Shown here one piece after another: positions 39,848-49,664 of a stretch of 64,000 nt of DNA. The stretch is from Planctomycetaceae bacterium. Lineage in GTDB: Bacteria > Planctomycetota > Planctomycetia > Pirellulales > UBA1268. The position numbers were made by a program, and so were the translations under genes. Within the stretch, counting starts at the first letter, position 1, and each line of letters begins with the position of its first letter. The notes beneath the pieces were generated by a model, which was not told the origin of the DNA, made no database searches, and was given only the letters and a program-made list of their open reading frames with translations. The DNA is taken from positions 1 through 64,000 of the forward strand of contig WTHB01000147.1 in the NCBI GenBank assembly GCA_011523305.1, read 5' to 3'.

Positions 39848-40615
39848 TCAGGCGTTCGCAGTCCGCCCGCGATCGCCAGGGAGGTGATGGTCTGGCTCAA
39901 TGCCCTCCTCACCGAGCGCCTCAAGAGCGTTGCTGGCGGCCCCCTGCTCTGCCTCTTTCTTGTTGCGGCCCCACGCCGGTGGATACCGCCGCCTCCCAAT
40001 TTGGGCCCGCACCTGGAATTCCTTGTTGTGATCGGGGCCGACCTCGTCAATCACCTCGTAGGTCGGTGCAACACCGAATGCCCCCTGGGCCAGTTGCTGC
40101 AGCAGCGACTTATGATTGCACCCCTCCTTGCCACTGACGACCTTGGCAATTTCGGGGAACACCCAAGTGGCCAGAAAGGCCCGTGCCGGCTCAATGCCAC
40201 CATCGAGGTAGATCGCGGCCACCAACGACTCAAACATGTCCGAAAGCACCGAGGTCGGCACCGCCCGATCCGTCGACATGCCCTTGCCGACCACCAGAAA
40301 ATCGACCAGCCCCAACTGACTGCTGATCCGGCTACAGGTTTCCCGGCTGACCACCGCTGACTTGATCCGGGTGAGGTCGCCTTCCAGCGAATCTGGGAAC
40401 TCCTGGTAAAGCCGGGCACAGACGACAAAGCCCAGAATGGAGTCACCGAGAAACTCCAGCCGTTCATTGGACGCCAGCCGATGCTGGGCCCCCGAGGCAT
40501 GCGTCACCGCAGCCTGAAGCAGGCTGCGATCGCGGAACCGGTAGCCGATTCGCTCCTCGCAGGCCGCCAGGCCATCGACCGGCGCAGCGGTGTCGAGGGT
40601 CGGCTTTTCGGGCAT
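39848..40615 (-). CDS. rnc: Ribonuclease III
   Basis: NERLEFLGDSILGFVV, DMFESLVAAIYLDGG, C-terminal dsRBD. Confidence 0.95.
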   Translation of the reverse strand: MPEKPTLDTAAPVDGLAACEERIGYRFRDRSLLQAAVTHASGAQHRLASNERLEFLGDSILGFVVCARLYQEFPDSLEGDLTRIKSAVVSRETCSRISSQLGLVDFLVVGKGMSTDRAVPTSVLSDMFESLVAAIYLDGGIEPARAFLATWVFPEIAKVVSGKEGCNHKSLLQQLAQGAFGVAPTYEVIDEVGPDHNKEFQVRAQIGRRRYPPAWGRNKKEAEQGAASNALEALGEEGIEPDHHLPGDRGRTANA

Positions 40616-40931
40616 TTCATGTTCCCAGATGCTTCTGGCAGCCTAAAAACCCGAGGCATCCCCTGTCAAACCAGCGTTCGTCCCGGTCCCGCTCCAGCGG
40701 CCCCCGCAGAAAATTGGTGCCGCCGACTGAACCGCCACCGCCGGGCGTTCGTATTCAATGTCTTGGAGGCAGTCTGCCGGCAGAGCCCAAGTCCTGTTGT
40801 GTGGGATCGTCCGGCTGGCCCGGATCGGCCTATGATGACGGAAACGGCAGCATCCGTATGCCGACTTGTCTCATCTGGCAGGTGCCCTTCAAACTCAGAT
40901 GCTGACCGATTGATCAAAGGAGGAAGACAAC

Positions 40932-42458
40932 GTGTCTACGCATGAAACCCCAGATGGTGCGGTGGCCACCAGCCGCCGCGTTCGCACCCTGTTTTTTCCG
41001 CTCGTGGCGAGCGCCGCCCTGCTGATGACGGTTCCGGCTGAATCGCTGGCTGCCGAGCCGGCCGCAGGCCCTGTCGCCGCAGCCAACGCCCTTTCCCGGG
41101 CGTTCCGTGATGCAGCGGGTAAAGCCACGCCCAGCGTGGTGGTGGTCCGAAGTGAAACCAAGGCTCGCAACGTCACCGCCAATGGTGGCCGCCGCGGCCC
41201 GATGGACAACCCGTTCCGCGGCACGCCGTTTGAAGACTTTTTCCGGGACGGCATGCCGGAGGGGTTCGGTGCCCCCAACGGCCGAACCCCGCCGCGTTCC
41301 GGGATCGGCTCAGGTGTGATTGTCGATGCTACCGGCATCGTGCTGACCAACAACCATGTGGTTGAAGGTGCCGATGAGGTGACGGTCGAACTGACCGACG
41401 GCCGAGAATTCAAGGCGGCCGACATCAAAACCGATCCCGACAGTGACATCGCTGTGATTCGCCTCGCGGATGCCACAGGCCTGCCGACGGCCGCTCTGGG
41501 CAATTCCGATGAGCTCGAGATCGGCGACTGGGTGATCGCCATCGGCAACCCGTTTGAATTGGAGACGACGGTCAGTGCCGGCATCATCTCGGCGAAGGGG
41601 CGTGAACTGGGACGGATTCGCCGGTCCAAGTTCCTCCAGACTGATGCGGCGATCAACCCGGGCAACTCTGGTGGCCCACTCGTCAACCTGGCTGGTGAAG
41701 TGATCGGCATCAACACTGCCATCGCTTCCAACAGCGGTGCCTATCAGGGCATCGGCTTTGCCATTCCGATCAACCAGGCCCGCTGGGTAAGCGATCAGTT
41801 GATAGCCCGGGGAAATGTTGAGCGTGGCTACCTGGGCGTGTCGATTGCTCCGCTCGACACTGACATGGCGGAAAAACTCGGGGCAGCCGGCCGGAAGGGT
41901 GTCCTCGTCACCGAGGTCATGCCTGGCACGCCGGCAGCCGAAGCCGGTCTCCAGGATCTCGACCTGGTGTTGTCATTTGACGGCAAGCCGGTGGACAGCC
42001 CCCGGACGCTTCAAGAAGTGGTCGAACGAGCTTCCATCGGCAACAAGCACACGGTTGTCGTGCTGCGAGACGGCAAGGAAGTGACGGTCAACGTCGAGGT
42101 GAAGACCCTGCCTGATCAGTTCGGCCAGCGGCAACAGGGACGGCGCATCGCCCCCGGCGGTGCAGAGACTTTCTATTCGAAGGCCTTCGGGCTTGAAGTT
42201 CGCGAGAAGGGCTCGATTGCTGAGGATGCCTATGAAGGGTTTGACGGTGTGCTGGTCGACCGCGTTGACCCCGATGGCTTGGCGGCCGAAGTCGGCCTCA
42301 GCCCCGGCGTGCTGATCCGCAAGGTGGGCAAAACGCCCGTCACGTCCATCGATGAGTTTGCAGCGGCCTTGGAGCAGGAGACGCCTGAAGCAGGAGTCGT
42401 ACTGCAAATCCGCACGCCTCGCGGCAACGCGGTCATCCTCTTGAAAAAAGAGGTCTGA
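40932..42458 (+). CDS. Deg/HtrA (Do) family serine protease with two PDZ domains
   Basis: LTNNHVVEGAD, DSDIAVIRL, NPGNSGGPLVNLAGEVIGINTAI, PDZ repeats; AAAGGAGGAAG Shine-Dalgarno before GTG start. Confidence 0.95.
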   Translation: MSTHETPDGAVATSRRVRTLFFPLVASAALLMTVPAESLAAEPAAGPVAAANALSRAFRDAAGKATPSVVVVRSETKARNVTANGGRRGPMDNPFRGTPFEDFFRDGMPEGFGAPNGRTPPRSGIGSGVIVDATGIVLTNNHVVEGADEVTVELTDGREFKAADIKTDPDSDIAVIRLADATGLPTAALGNSDELEIGDWVIAIGNPFELETTVSAGIISAKGRELGRIRRSKFLQTDAAINPGNSGGPLVNLAGEVIGINTAIASNSGAYQGIGFAIPINQARWVSDQLIARGNVERGYLGVSIAPLDTDMAEKLGAAGRKGVLVTEVMPGTPAAEAGLQDLDLVLSFDGKPVDSPRTLQEVVERASIGNKHTVVVLRDGKEVTVNVEVKTLPDQFGQRQQGRRIAPGGAETFYSKAFGLEVREKGSIAEDAYEGFDGVLVDRVDPDGLAAEVGLSPGVLIRKVGKTPVTSIDEFAAALEQETPEAGVVLQIRTPRGNAVILLKKEV

Positions 42459-42484
42459 CCTTCAAGGCTGAGTACAGTGTACGC

Positions 42485-42514
42485 GGTGGCCCCGGTCGTT
42501 CGGCCGGGGCCACC
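42485..42514 (+). promoter_or_regulatory. Strong intercistronic hairpin between the deg gene and pdxJ
   Basis: GGTGGCCCCGG-tcgttcgg-CCGGGGCCACC, 11-bp perfect stem ending 22 nt before the pdxJ ATG; no T-tract. Confidence 0.6.
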
Positions 42515-42536
42515 TGCATATTCCTGGAGACCCGTC

Positions 42537-43253
42537 ATGGCCACGCTTGGCGTCAATATTGATCACGTTGCCACCGTTCGACAGGCCCGCCGCACCATCG
42601 AGCCTGATCCAATCTGGGCTGCAGCCGCCGCCGAACTCGGCGGCGCTGACGCGATCACGGTACATCTGCGTGAAGACCGCCGTCACATTCAGGACCGCGA
42701 CCTCGACCTGCTCAAGCAGACCGTGCAGGTGAAGCTCAATCTTGAGTCAGCAATCACGCCAGCGATGACCGCAATCGCGTGCCGAGTCAAACCTGACCAG
42801 GTCACCCTGGTGCCGGAAAACCGGGCCGAGGTCACAACCGAGGGGGGGCTCGATGTCGTTGGTCAGCGCGAGGCTGTCGCCATCGCCGTTGGGCAGTTGC
42901 AGGATGCCGGCATCACAGTTTCGCTCTTTATCGACCCCGATCCAGACCAGATCGAGGCCTCAGCCGCGCTCAATGTGGCTGCCGTCGAACTCCATACCGG
43001 CAGCTATGCGAATGCCTCTTCCGAGGCTGCCCGCGACCATGAACTGCAAGCCCTCGCCCGAGCCGCCACCCTCATTCGACAGGCCGGACTCACACTCAAT
43101 GCCGGCCACGGCCTCACCTACCGAAACGTCGTGCCGGTCGCCGAGTTGGAGGGCATGCATGAACTTAACATCGGGCACTCCATTGTCGCGCGGGCCATCT
43201 TCACCGGCATGACCACAGCTGTCCGTGAGATGAAGGCCCTTATCAGCGGCTGA
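42537..43253 (+). CDS. pdxJ: Pyridoxine 5'-phosphate synthase
   Basis: [57 protein letters not shown]. Confidence 0.95.
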   Translation: MATLGVNIDHVATVRQARRTIEPDPIWAAAAAELGGADAITVHLREDRRHIQDRDLDLLKQTVQVKLNLESAITPAMTAIACRVKPDQVTLVPENRAEVTTEGGLDVVGQREAVAIAVGQLQDAGITVSLFIDPDPDQIEASAALNVAAVELHTGSYANASSEAARDHELQALARAATLIRQAGLTLNAGHGLTYRNVVPVAELEGMHELNIGHSIVARAIFTGMTTAVREMKALISG

Positions 43254-43421
43254 CCAGCAGGTGGCCCCGCAGCGGTGAGCACGGCTGAGACTTCGGGCCA
43301 GTTCGCCATCTGATCGCTGCCGCCAGACGCACCTCGCTTGCCAAAGCGATCTCGGCCCGTATTCTGAAGATGGTACGGCGGACAAACCACTCAAGCCCCC
43401 TTCGAACCGCTTTTTCCGCCA

Positions 43422-46181
43422 ATGGTCAACGACGAACTGCTTCGCCGGGATATCCGCCTCCTCGAGGGTGTGCTTGAAGGGGTCATCGTCGAACTCGCTG
43501 GGCAGGAAACCTTCGACCGCCTGGCGGTGATTCGCCGGCTGGCTCGGGAACGCCGCAGCGGAGAACATGCCGCAGAGCAACCGCTGGCTGAGCGAATTGA
43601 GTCACTCGACACAGCCACCGCCAGTGACATTGTTCAGGCGATGACAATCTATTTCGATCTGGTCAACATCGCCGAAGACCGGCAGCGGGTCCGCGTCCTC
43701 CGGGATCGGGAGCGAGCGAGCTTTCCTGAACCGATTGGCGAGTCGCTCGCTGCGGGGCTGAACGAACTGAAGAGCCTCGGGCTGGGTGCCGCCGAGGTGC
43801 AGCAGGCGCTCGACCGGCTGTCGATCGAACTGGTCTTCACCGCCCACCCCAGCGAGGCCAAACGCCGCAGTATTCGGGCCCGGCTGCGGCGGATGCGAGC
43901 CTGCCTGAAACGGCTCGACACCGCCGACATTCTCCCCCGCGAAAAGGCCGCCCTTGAAAGCGAACTCCGGAGCGAACTGGCGATTCTCTGGCAGTCTGAC
44001 TTCCTGCGGCCAACACGCCCGTCGGTGCTCGATGAAGTCAACCGTGGCCTGTCGATCATGCCCCGACTCTGGACCGCGGTCACCGACGTCTACGCCGCCC
44101 TCCGCCGTGGTCTCGCCGAAGCCTATCCAAACGCCCACTTTACCATCCCCCCTTTTCTCACCTTCGGCTCATGGATGGGTGGTGACCGCGACGGCAATCC
44201 CTTTGTCACGACTGAGATCACTGCTCAGACACTGGTGCGGCTGCGGCAGGCAGCCATCACCACGCACCTCCAGTGGTGTCAGCGGCTTCATGACATGCTA
44301 ACGATCTCCCTGACCTCGGCAGCCGGCGCTCACGAACTGCTCACGCGTTTGACTGATCTGCATCAGCAGTGGCCTGACCTAACGCCAGCAGACAGCGGCA
44401 TTCCTCCCAACGAGGCCTACCGTCAGTGGCTGCGAATGATCCGCTTCCGTCTGGAAGCCTCACAGGCTGCCTCGCTGGATGCCCCTCCGGCTCTGCACGC
44501 CTACACCGACCCTGCTGACTTTGAGGCCGACGTTGCCCTGATCGTCGACTGCCTGGAACGTGACCACGGACTGTCACTCGATGCTCCGGCACGTCGGTGG
44601 CTCGATCTGGTCCGAACCTTTGGGCTCCACATGACCCGACTCGACATCCGCCAGGATGCCCGTCGGTATGAAGAGATTATCGGGGACATTTTTGCAGCCC
44701 TCGGGCACCTGCCGGAGAAGGCTGCCTACGCGGCGCTCCCTGACGCTGACCGGAGTCGACTGCTGATCGAAACGATGGGCACCGCCACCGAACTCCCAGA
44801 AGATGGGCTCGAACCGCTCACCATCGACACGCTCCGGCTCTTTGCCACGCTTCAACAGGCATCGGTTCGATTCGGACATGCCTGCCTGGGCGGCGCAATT
44901 ATCAGCCTCACCCGGACGCCGGCCGATGTGCTGGCGGTTCTCTGGCTCTGGCGGTGGGCCGTCAGCCGAGCCAATGCAGAAGGCAAGCCGATCTCAGCCC
45001 AGACCATCGCCATTGTCCCGCTCTTCGAAAAGATCGGTGACCTGGCCAGGGCCGAGGAAACGCTCGGTGCGATTCTCGATGAACCCGCCTACGCCGAGCA
45101 CCTGGCCCAAAGCGGCAACCGGCAGATTGTGATGGTTGGATACTCCGACAGTACCAAGGACGGTGGTTACCTGGCTGCCTGCTGGGGACTGCAGGATGCC
45201 CAGCGGAAACTCCACGATGCCGCGGAACAGCGGGGAGTCGGCCTCACCTTCTTCCACGGTCGTGGCGGCTCTCTCGGTCGCGGCGGCGGGCCGGCAGCTC
45301 GCGGCATCCTCTCACTACCGGCCAAGAGCCTGGACGGCTCCCTCCGACTGACCGAGCAGGGTGAGGTTCTGGCTGAGCGGTACGACGACGCCGAAATTGC
45401 CAGCCGGCATCTCGAGCAGGTTTCATGGGCAACCCTGGTGGCCTCCAGCGTTCGCCGGGTCGACCCTGCCCCAGAGTGGACCACCTTGGCGGAACGGATG
45501 TCGGACCGCAGCCGCGCGATTTACCGCGACCTGGTCGATCAGCCCGGCTTCATCACCTACTTCTCCCAGACCACACCCATCGAAGACATCGAGAACCTGC
45601 CGATCGCGTCGCGGCCCTCCCGCCGCCGGGGCGAACGCAGCCTCGACGACCTGCGGGCCATTCCCTGGGTCTTCGCCTGGACGCAGAGCCGCTGCATGAT
45701 CCCCGCCTGGTACGGCCTCGGCACCGCGCTCACCGAAATCAAGTACGACGACCGGCAGCACTGGCGGACCGTCTGCGACATGTATCGCAGCTGGCCGTTC
45801 TTCCAGGCAACGATCGACAACGCGACGCTCGCCCTGGCCAAGGCCGACATGGTGATTGCCCAGCGATACTCCGAACTCTGCGGCGATGACGACGTCCGGC
45901 GGCGGATCTGGCAGCGGATCGCCGCCGAACGGGACAAGGCCCGCCAGGCGATTCTCGACATCGTTGGCGGTGGTGAACTGCTGTCGCATACGCCCTGGTT
46001 CCAGCGGTCGATCGAGGCCCGCAACCCGTCGATCGACCCACTCAATCTAATTCAGATCGAGTTCATGCAGCGTCGTGCCGCGGCCCCACCGGCGGATGGT
46101 GGCCAACCCGACCCTGCCGTCGGCGACCTGCTGCGACTCTGCGTGCAGGGCATCGCCGCTGGCATGCGAACCACTGGCTGA
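43422..46181 (+). CDS. ppc: Phosphoenolpyruvate carboxylase
   Basis: VFTAHPSEAKRR, GSWMGGDRDGNPFVT, GYSDSTKDGGYLAACW, FFHGRGGSLGRGGGP. Confidence 0.95.
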   Translation: MVNDELLRRDIRLLEGVLEGVIVELAGQETFDRLAVIRRLARERRSGEHAAEQPLAERIESLDTATASDIVQAMTIYFDLVNIAEDRQRVRVLRDRERASFPEPIGESLAAGLNELKSLGLGAAEVQQALDRLSIELVFTAHPSEAKRRSIRARLRRMRACLKRLDTADILPREKAALESELRSELAILWQSDFLRPTRPSVLDEVNRGLSIMPRLWTAVTDVYAALRRGLAEAYPNAHFTIPPFLTFGSWMGGDRDGNPFVTTEITAQTLVRLRQAAITTHLQWCQRLHDMLTISLTSAAGAHELLTRLTDLHQQWPDLTPADSGIPPNEAYRQWLRMIRFRLEASQAASLDAPPALHAYTDPADFEADVALIVDCLERDHGLSLDAPARRWLDLVRTFGLHMTRLDIRQDARRYEEIIGDIFAALGHLPEKAAYAALPDADRSRLLIETMGTATELPEDGLEPLTIDTLRLFATLQQASVRFGHACLGGAIISLTRTPADVLAVLWLWRWAVSRANAEGKPISAQTIAIVPLFEKIGDLARAEETLGAILDEPAYAEHLAQSGNRQIVMVGYSDSTKDGGYLAACWGLQDAQRKLHDAAEQRGVGLTFFHGRGGSLGRGGGPAARGILSLPAKSLDGSLRLTEQGEVLAERYDDAEIASRHLEQVSWATLVASSVRRVDPAPEWTTLAERMSDRSRAIYRDLVDQPGFITYFSQTTPIEDIENLPIASRPSRRRGERSLDDLRAIPWVFAWTQSRCMIPAWYGLGTALTEIKYDDRQHWRTVCDMYRSWPFFQATIDNATLALAKADMVIAQRYSELCGDDDVRRRIWQRIAAERDKARQAILDIVGGGELLSHTPWFQRSIEARNPSIDPLNLIQIEFMQRRAAAPPADGGQPDPAVGDLLRLCVQGIAAGMRTTG

Positions 46182-46347
46182 AGCCCCACGCAGCTCTTGA
46201 ACCCCTTGCCCGGCATTCCGCTGGGCCGGTTGTGACGGCTGCACCGCCTTCACCCCACAGCAGGATCGACCACTTGGCATTTGCCCATCGGCCGACGTGG
46301 TCAATAGTTGGGATGTGCCGGCCCTCCTCGCACCCCTCTCGATTCCC

Positions 46348-46626
46348 ATGCGCACGCTTTTCTGCCTCGCCCTGCTTGCGGCTTCGGCCGTGGGCACCAC
46401 CGTTTTGGCTGCGAACAATCCTGGCGTCATCGCTTCCGGTGATGAGCGAGCCCGCCTTCAAAGTACACCAATTGAACAGCGGCCCTACCGCCCCCTGCAC
46501 TTTTACGGCAACGCCGTACGAAGGCGGCACTACCGCTCCACAGGGCGGCCAAGTCGTTCATCATCGCAGCAGATCCGAACAACCCGTCAATCAAGCTCAA
46601 CCCGGGTCACGCGAGCAAGGCCGTGA
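46348..46626 (+). CDS. Small secreted basic protein
   Basis: Signal peptide MRTLFCLALLAASAVGTTVLAA then QRPYRPLHFYGNAVRRRHYR; 3' overlap with the convergent SprT-like gene. Confidence 0.5.
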   Translation: MRTLFCLALLAASAVGTTVLAANNPGVIASGDERARLQSTPIEQRPYRPLHFYGNAVRRRHYRSTGRPSRSSSQQIRTTRQSSSTRVTRARP

Positions 46627-47267
46627 ACACGGTACTCAACTCCAGTCGTTGATTCGATACAGCGATAGCGGCTCCGGAGCCGATTGCCTAGCAAGAAACG
46701 TCGTCCACTCTCCGTTTCGAAGAGTGACCCAGGGCATAGTTCTTCCACTCGGCAAAAGCCCCCCCCACCTGCGTCATACCGTGACAGCACCAGTAACAGT
46801 TGCCGATCGCTGCAGGTCGCTGCCCGAGGCCTCAGCGCGGCCCGGTTCAGCGCAGCAACCACATCCTCAGGCAGCAGGCTCTTCTCAATGACTGGTTGCA
46901 AGAGAGAGGCAAACTGCTGCTGCCACTCCCGGCCATGAGGCCGGAGCCGGCGGTGGCGACCGGCGTGCTCAACATGGGTGGTCAGATGGGCAATCTCATG
47001 CAACAGGGTCACGCAGAAAGCCTGCGGGTTGAGGTCGTCATTGAGGGTGATCCGATGCCAGGGAACGGCAGGTGTGGGGGGACGGTAATCGCCCAACTTG
47101 GTCGCCCGCCGCGGCACGATCCGCACCTCGGCTGGATACTGTTGGCAAAGCTCATTGACATAGTTGCTCACCCCCTCAGGGAGACGAGCCATCACCCCAG
47201 CTAGATCGGTGGCCACTGGTGACCTTTGGGAAGACTGCATCCTGGTCAGTGCACTTAGAATGCTCAT
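46587..47267 (-). CDS. SprT-like metallopeptidase domain protein
   Basis: FCVTLLHEIAHLTTHVEHAGRHRRLRPHGREWQQQF (HExxH...H/GREW pattern); start MSILSALTRMQ. Confidence 0.75.
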   Translation of the reverse strand: MSILSALTRMQSSQRSPVATDLAGVMARLPEGVSNYVNELCQQYPAEVRIVPRRATKLGDYRPPTPAVPWHRITLNDDLNPQAFCVTLLHEIAHLTTHVEHAGRHRRLRPHGREWQQQFASLLQPVIEKSLLPEDVVAALNRAALRPRAATCSDRQLLLVLSRYDAGGGGFCRVEELCPGSLFETESGRRFLLGNRLRSRYRCIESTTGVEYRVHGLARVTRVELD

Positions 47268-47409
47268 AACGATGAGGCCACCATGCTTCGCATCAGGCAC
47301 GCTTAGACAGACATAGCAAACTGATATCTGGCGGGATGCCCTCTCTCTAGAGCACGCCGCGTCGCCAATCACACAGGACTGGCGGGGCGTTTGGCCTGCT
47401 CACTTCCTG

Positions 47410-47796
47410 TCAAACATTCGCCTTGGCTGGGCCGGCTGCTGCAGCCTGCGCCTGCCACGGCAATCGTCCTTCGACCTCCATCTGCAGGGCCAGGCTGAGA
47501 AAGGTCCGGATGATCACGATGAGACCCAGCACCAGCACACTCTCAAGCGTTGGCGTCACGGCGACCGTTCGAATGATGTCGGCGGCCACCAGAAACTCCA
47601 AGCCAAGCAGAATGCCCCGCCCCAGATCCTGCCGGAATTGCCGGTATCGGCCCAGCGGTGAGGCTGGCCGCAACAGCACCCGCCAGACCGCCGCAATGAT
47701 ACCCAGCACCACCACGAGCACCCCACCGGCATCAATCGCCAGCCCAACTTGCTCGACCGCTGCTCGAAACGAATCAATGCTCATGCTCTCTCCCAC
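47410..47796 (-). CDS. DUF1622 family membrane protein
   Basis: RFRQDLGRGILLGLEFLVAADIIRTVAVTPTLESVLVLGLIVIIRTFLSLALQMEVEGRLPW. Confidence 0.85.
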   Translation of the reverse strand: MGESMSIDSFRAAVEQVGLAIDAGGVLVVVLGIIAAVWRVLLRPASPLGRYRQFRQDLGRGILLGLEFLVAADIIRTVAVTPTLESVLVLGLIVIIRTFLSLALQMEVEGRLPWQAQAAAAGPAKANV

Positions 47797-47846
47797 TGAA
47801 GTTTCGGAACAGGTCTCGAATGACGGCTCACCAGGTCCTTCATCTC

Positions 47847-48578
47847 TCAGCCACCCCGATCCTCTGACAGGGAAGCAATTCTGGCAATCAGGGTCGCCGG
47901 AAAGAGGAGCCCACAGAGTCCCTCGAGAGAAGCAATTGTCAGCGGAACAGAACCCACCGGCACAAGATCGCTGTAGCCTGCAGTCGTCAGGGTGGCGAAG
48001 GAAAACCAGATGTAATCGACCCAGCGGATTTCCCGTTCCCCTTCAAACTCACTCGGCAGGCCGTACGTGCCAAATTCATGCAAACTGACAAAGGCGTGAA
48101 TTCCAGCGAAGATAACCCCCAGCATGATGAAACTCGCGGCCCCACAATAAATCCGCTGAGTCGCCGGTACATTTGACCGGAACGCCTGCCTGATACAAAT
48201 CGCCACGCAAATCACCTTGACGACCAGGAACATCAAGATCGGCGGAGGACGCACACCTGTCGTGACGGCAAACCCAAACAGAAACCAGCCGCCAGCAATT
48301 GCACTCGTCGCGACTAGAAGAAGGGTTAACCGTTGATACCCCAAAATCCAGACAATGGCGATGGCCAGTGCGAGGCTGAAAAACACATAGTCCGGAGGAG
48401 CTATCACCTGCCCACGGTCAAAAAAAGGCACGGCAGCGATCGACAAAATCTGACTGAGAAAAATCAGCATGCCGTGACGGGCAAGCCTGGCTTTGTGGCC
48501 GTAGACCCGCTCCCCGAAGGAGCCCGCGTCTTGAGATTCATTCTGCTGCGTCAGGGCACGAAAGAACCGAACAATCAT
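47847..48578 (-). CDS. Ion channel family protein (2-TM K+ channel pore-like)
   Basis: YIWFSFATLTTAGYSDLVPVGSVPLTIASLEGLCGLLFPATLIARIASL. Confidence 0.75.
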   Translation of the reverse strand: MIVRFFRALTQQNESQDAGSFGERVYGHKARLARHGMLIFLSQILSIAAVPFFDRGQVIAPPDYVFFSLALAIAIVWILGYQRLTLLLVATSAIAGGWFLFGFAVTTGVRPPPILMFLVVKVICVAICIRQAFRSNVPATQRIYCGAASFIMLGVIFAGIHAFVSLHEFGTYGLPSEFEGEREIRWVDYIWFSFATLTTAGYSDLVPVGSVPLTIASLEGLCGLLFPATLIARIASLSEDRGG

Positions 48579-48734
48579 CTGACTTTACCTCTCTGACCAC
48601 CAGGTGACGACCCGCAGGCCACTTCGGTGCAAATCAATCTTCACCTGGTGTGAATCAAGTCAGTATTCTGCCACGGCTCCCGCTCCTCTGGGGAGGGGAA
48701 AACTCTCCGCACCTACCCTGCCTTAGAAAACCCA

Positions 48735-49643
48735 ATGGCCACCAGCCTCCTGCTCCTCCTTGACGACATCGCTAGCGTCCTTGACGACGTTTCGGTGATG
48801 ACGAAGGTCGCTGCCAAAAAGACTGCGGGTGTTCTCGGGGATGACCTGGCCCTCAATGCCAAGCAGGTCACCGGCCTGACCGCTGACCGAGAACTGCCGG
48901 TGGTCTGGCGGGTGGCCATGGGGTCGCTGTTAAACAAGGTCCTGCTTGTTCCAACAGCTCTCCTCCTCAGCTGGATTTTGCCAGCCGCGATCACCCCCCT
49001 GCTGATGGCTGGCGGGCTCTACCTCTGCTACGAGGGTGCGGAAAAGGTTATCCACACATTCCTGCACCGCTCCCCCGCCAACCAGCATCCCCCGGCACGC
49101 GCAATCGAACCAGACTCGGTCTTACACGATCCCAGCACCCTTGAACGGGCACGTGTTCATGGGGCAATTCGGACTGACTTCATCCTATCGGCTGAAATTA
49201 TCGTGATCACCCTTGGAATTGTGGCTGCGCAATCTTTTGCTGTGCAACTTGGTGTTCTTGTGATGATTTCTTTACTCATGACGATTGGCGTTTATGGACT
49301 CGTCGCCGGTATCGTGAAACTTGACGACCTCGGGATCTGGCTGCTTCGGCAATCGGCGGTCGCGAGTCAGACCATCGGCCGGGGCATCGTGACAGCAGCC
49401 CCTTGGCTGATGCGATTCCTCACTGTCGCGGGCACAACTGCCATGTTTCTCGTTGGGGGAAGCATTGTGCTACACGGAATTCCGGCCGCACATCACGCCG
49501 CAGAGAACCTAGTACACCATGGCCCGGCAGGCCTCGCGCCCCTTGCCCAGATGGTTCTCAATGGGCTCGTTGGACTGCTTACGGGCGGTCTACTGCTGGC
49601 CGTGACACAGGCTGGACGTGCCGCCTTCGGGCGACACGCCTAG
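48735..49643 (+). CDS. DUF808 family membrane protein
   Basis: LLLLLDDIASVLDDVSVMTKVAAKKTAGVLGDDLALNAKQVTG; multi-TM. Confidence 0.9.
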   Translation: MATSLLLLLDDIASVLDDVSVMTKVAAKKTAGVLGDDLALNAKQVTGLTADRELPVVWRVAMGSLLNKVLLVPTALLLSWILPAAITPLLMAGGLYLCYEGAEKVIHTFLHRSPANQHPPARAIEPDSVLHDPSTLERARVHGAIRTDFILSAEIIVITLGIVAAQSFAVQLGVLVMISLLMTIGVYGLVAGIVKLDDLGIWLLRQSAVASQTIGRGIVTAAPWLMRFLTVAGTTAMFLVGGSIVLHGIPAAHHAAENLVHHGPAGLAPLAQMVLNGLVGLLTGGLLLAVTQAGRAAFGRHA

Positions 49644-49664
49644 CCCACGAACACGCCAGATCTA

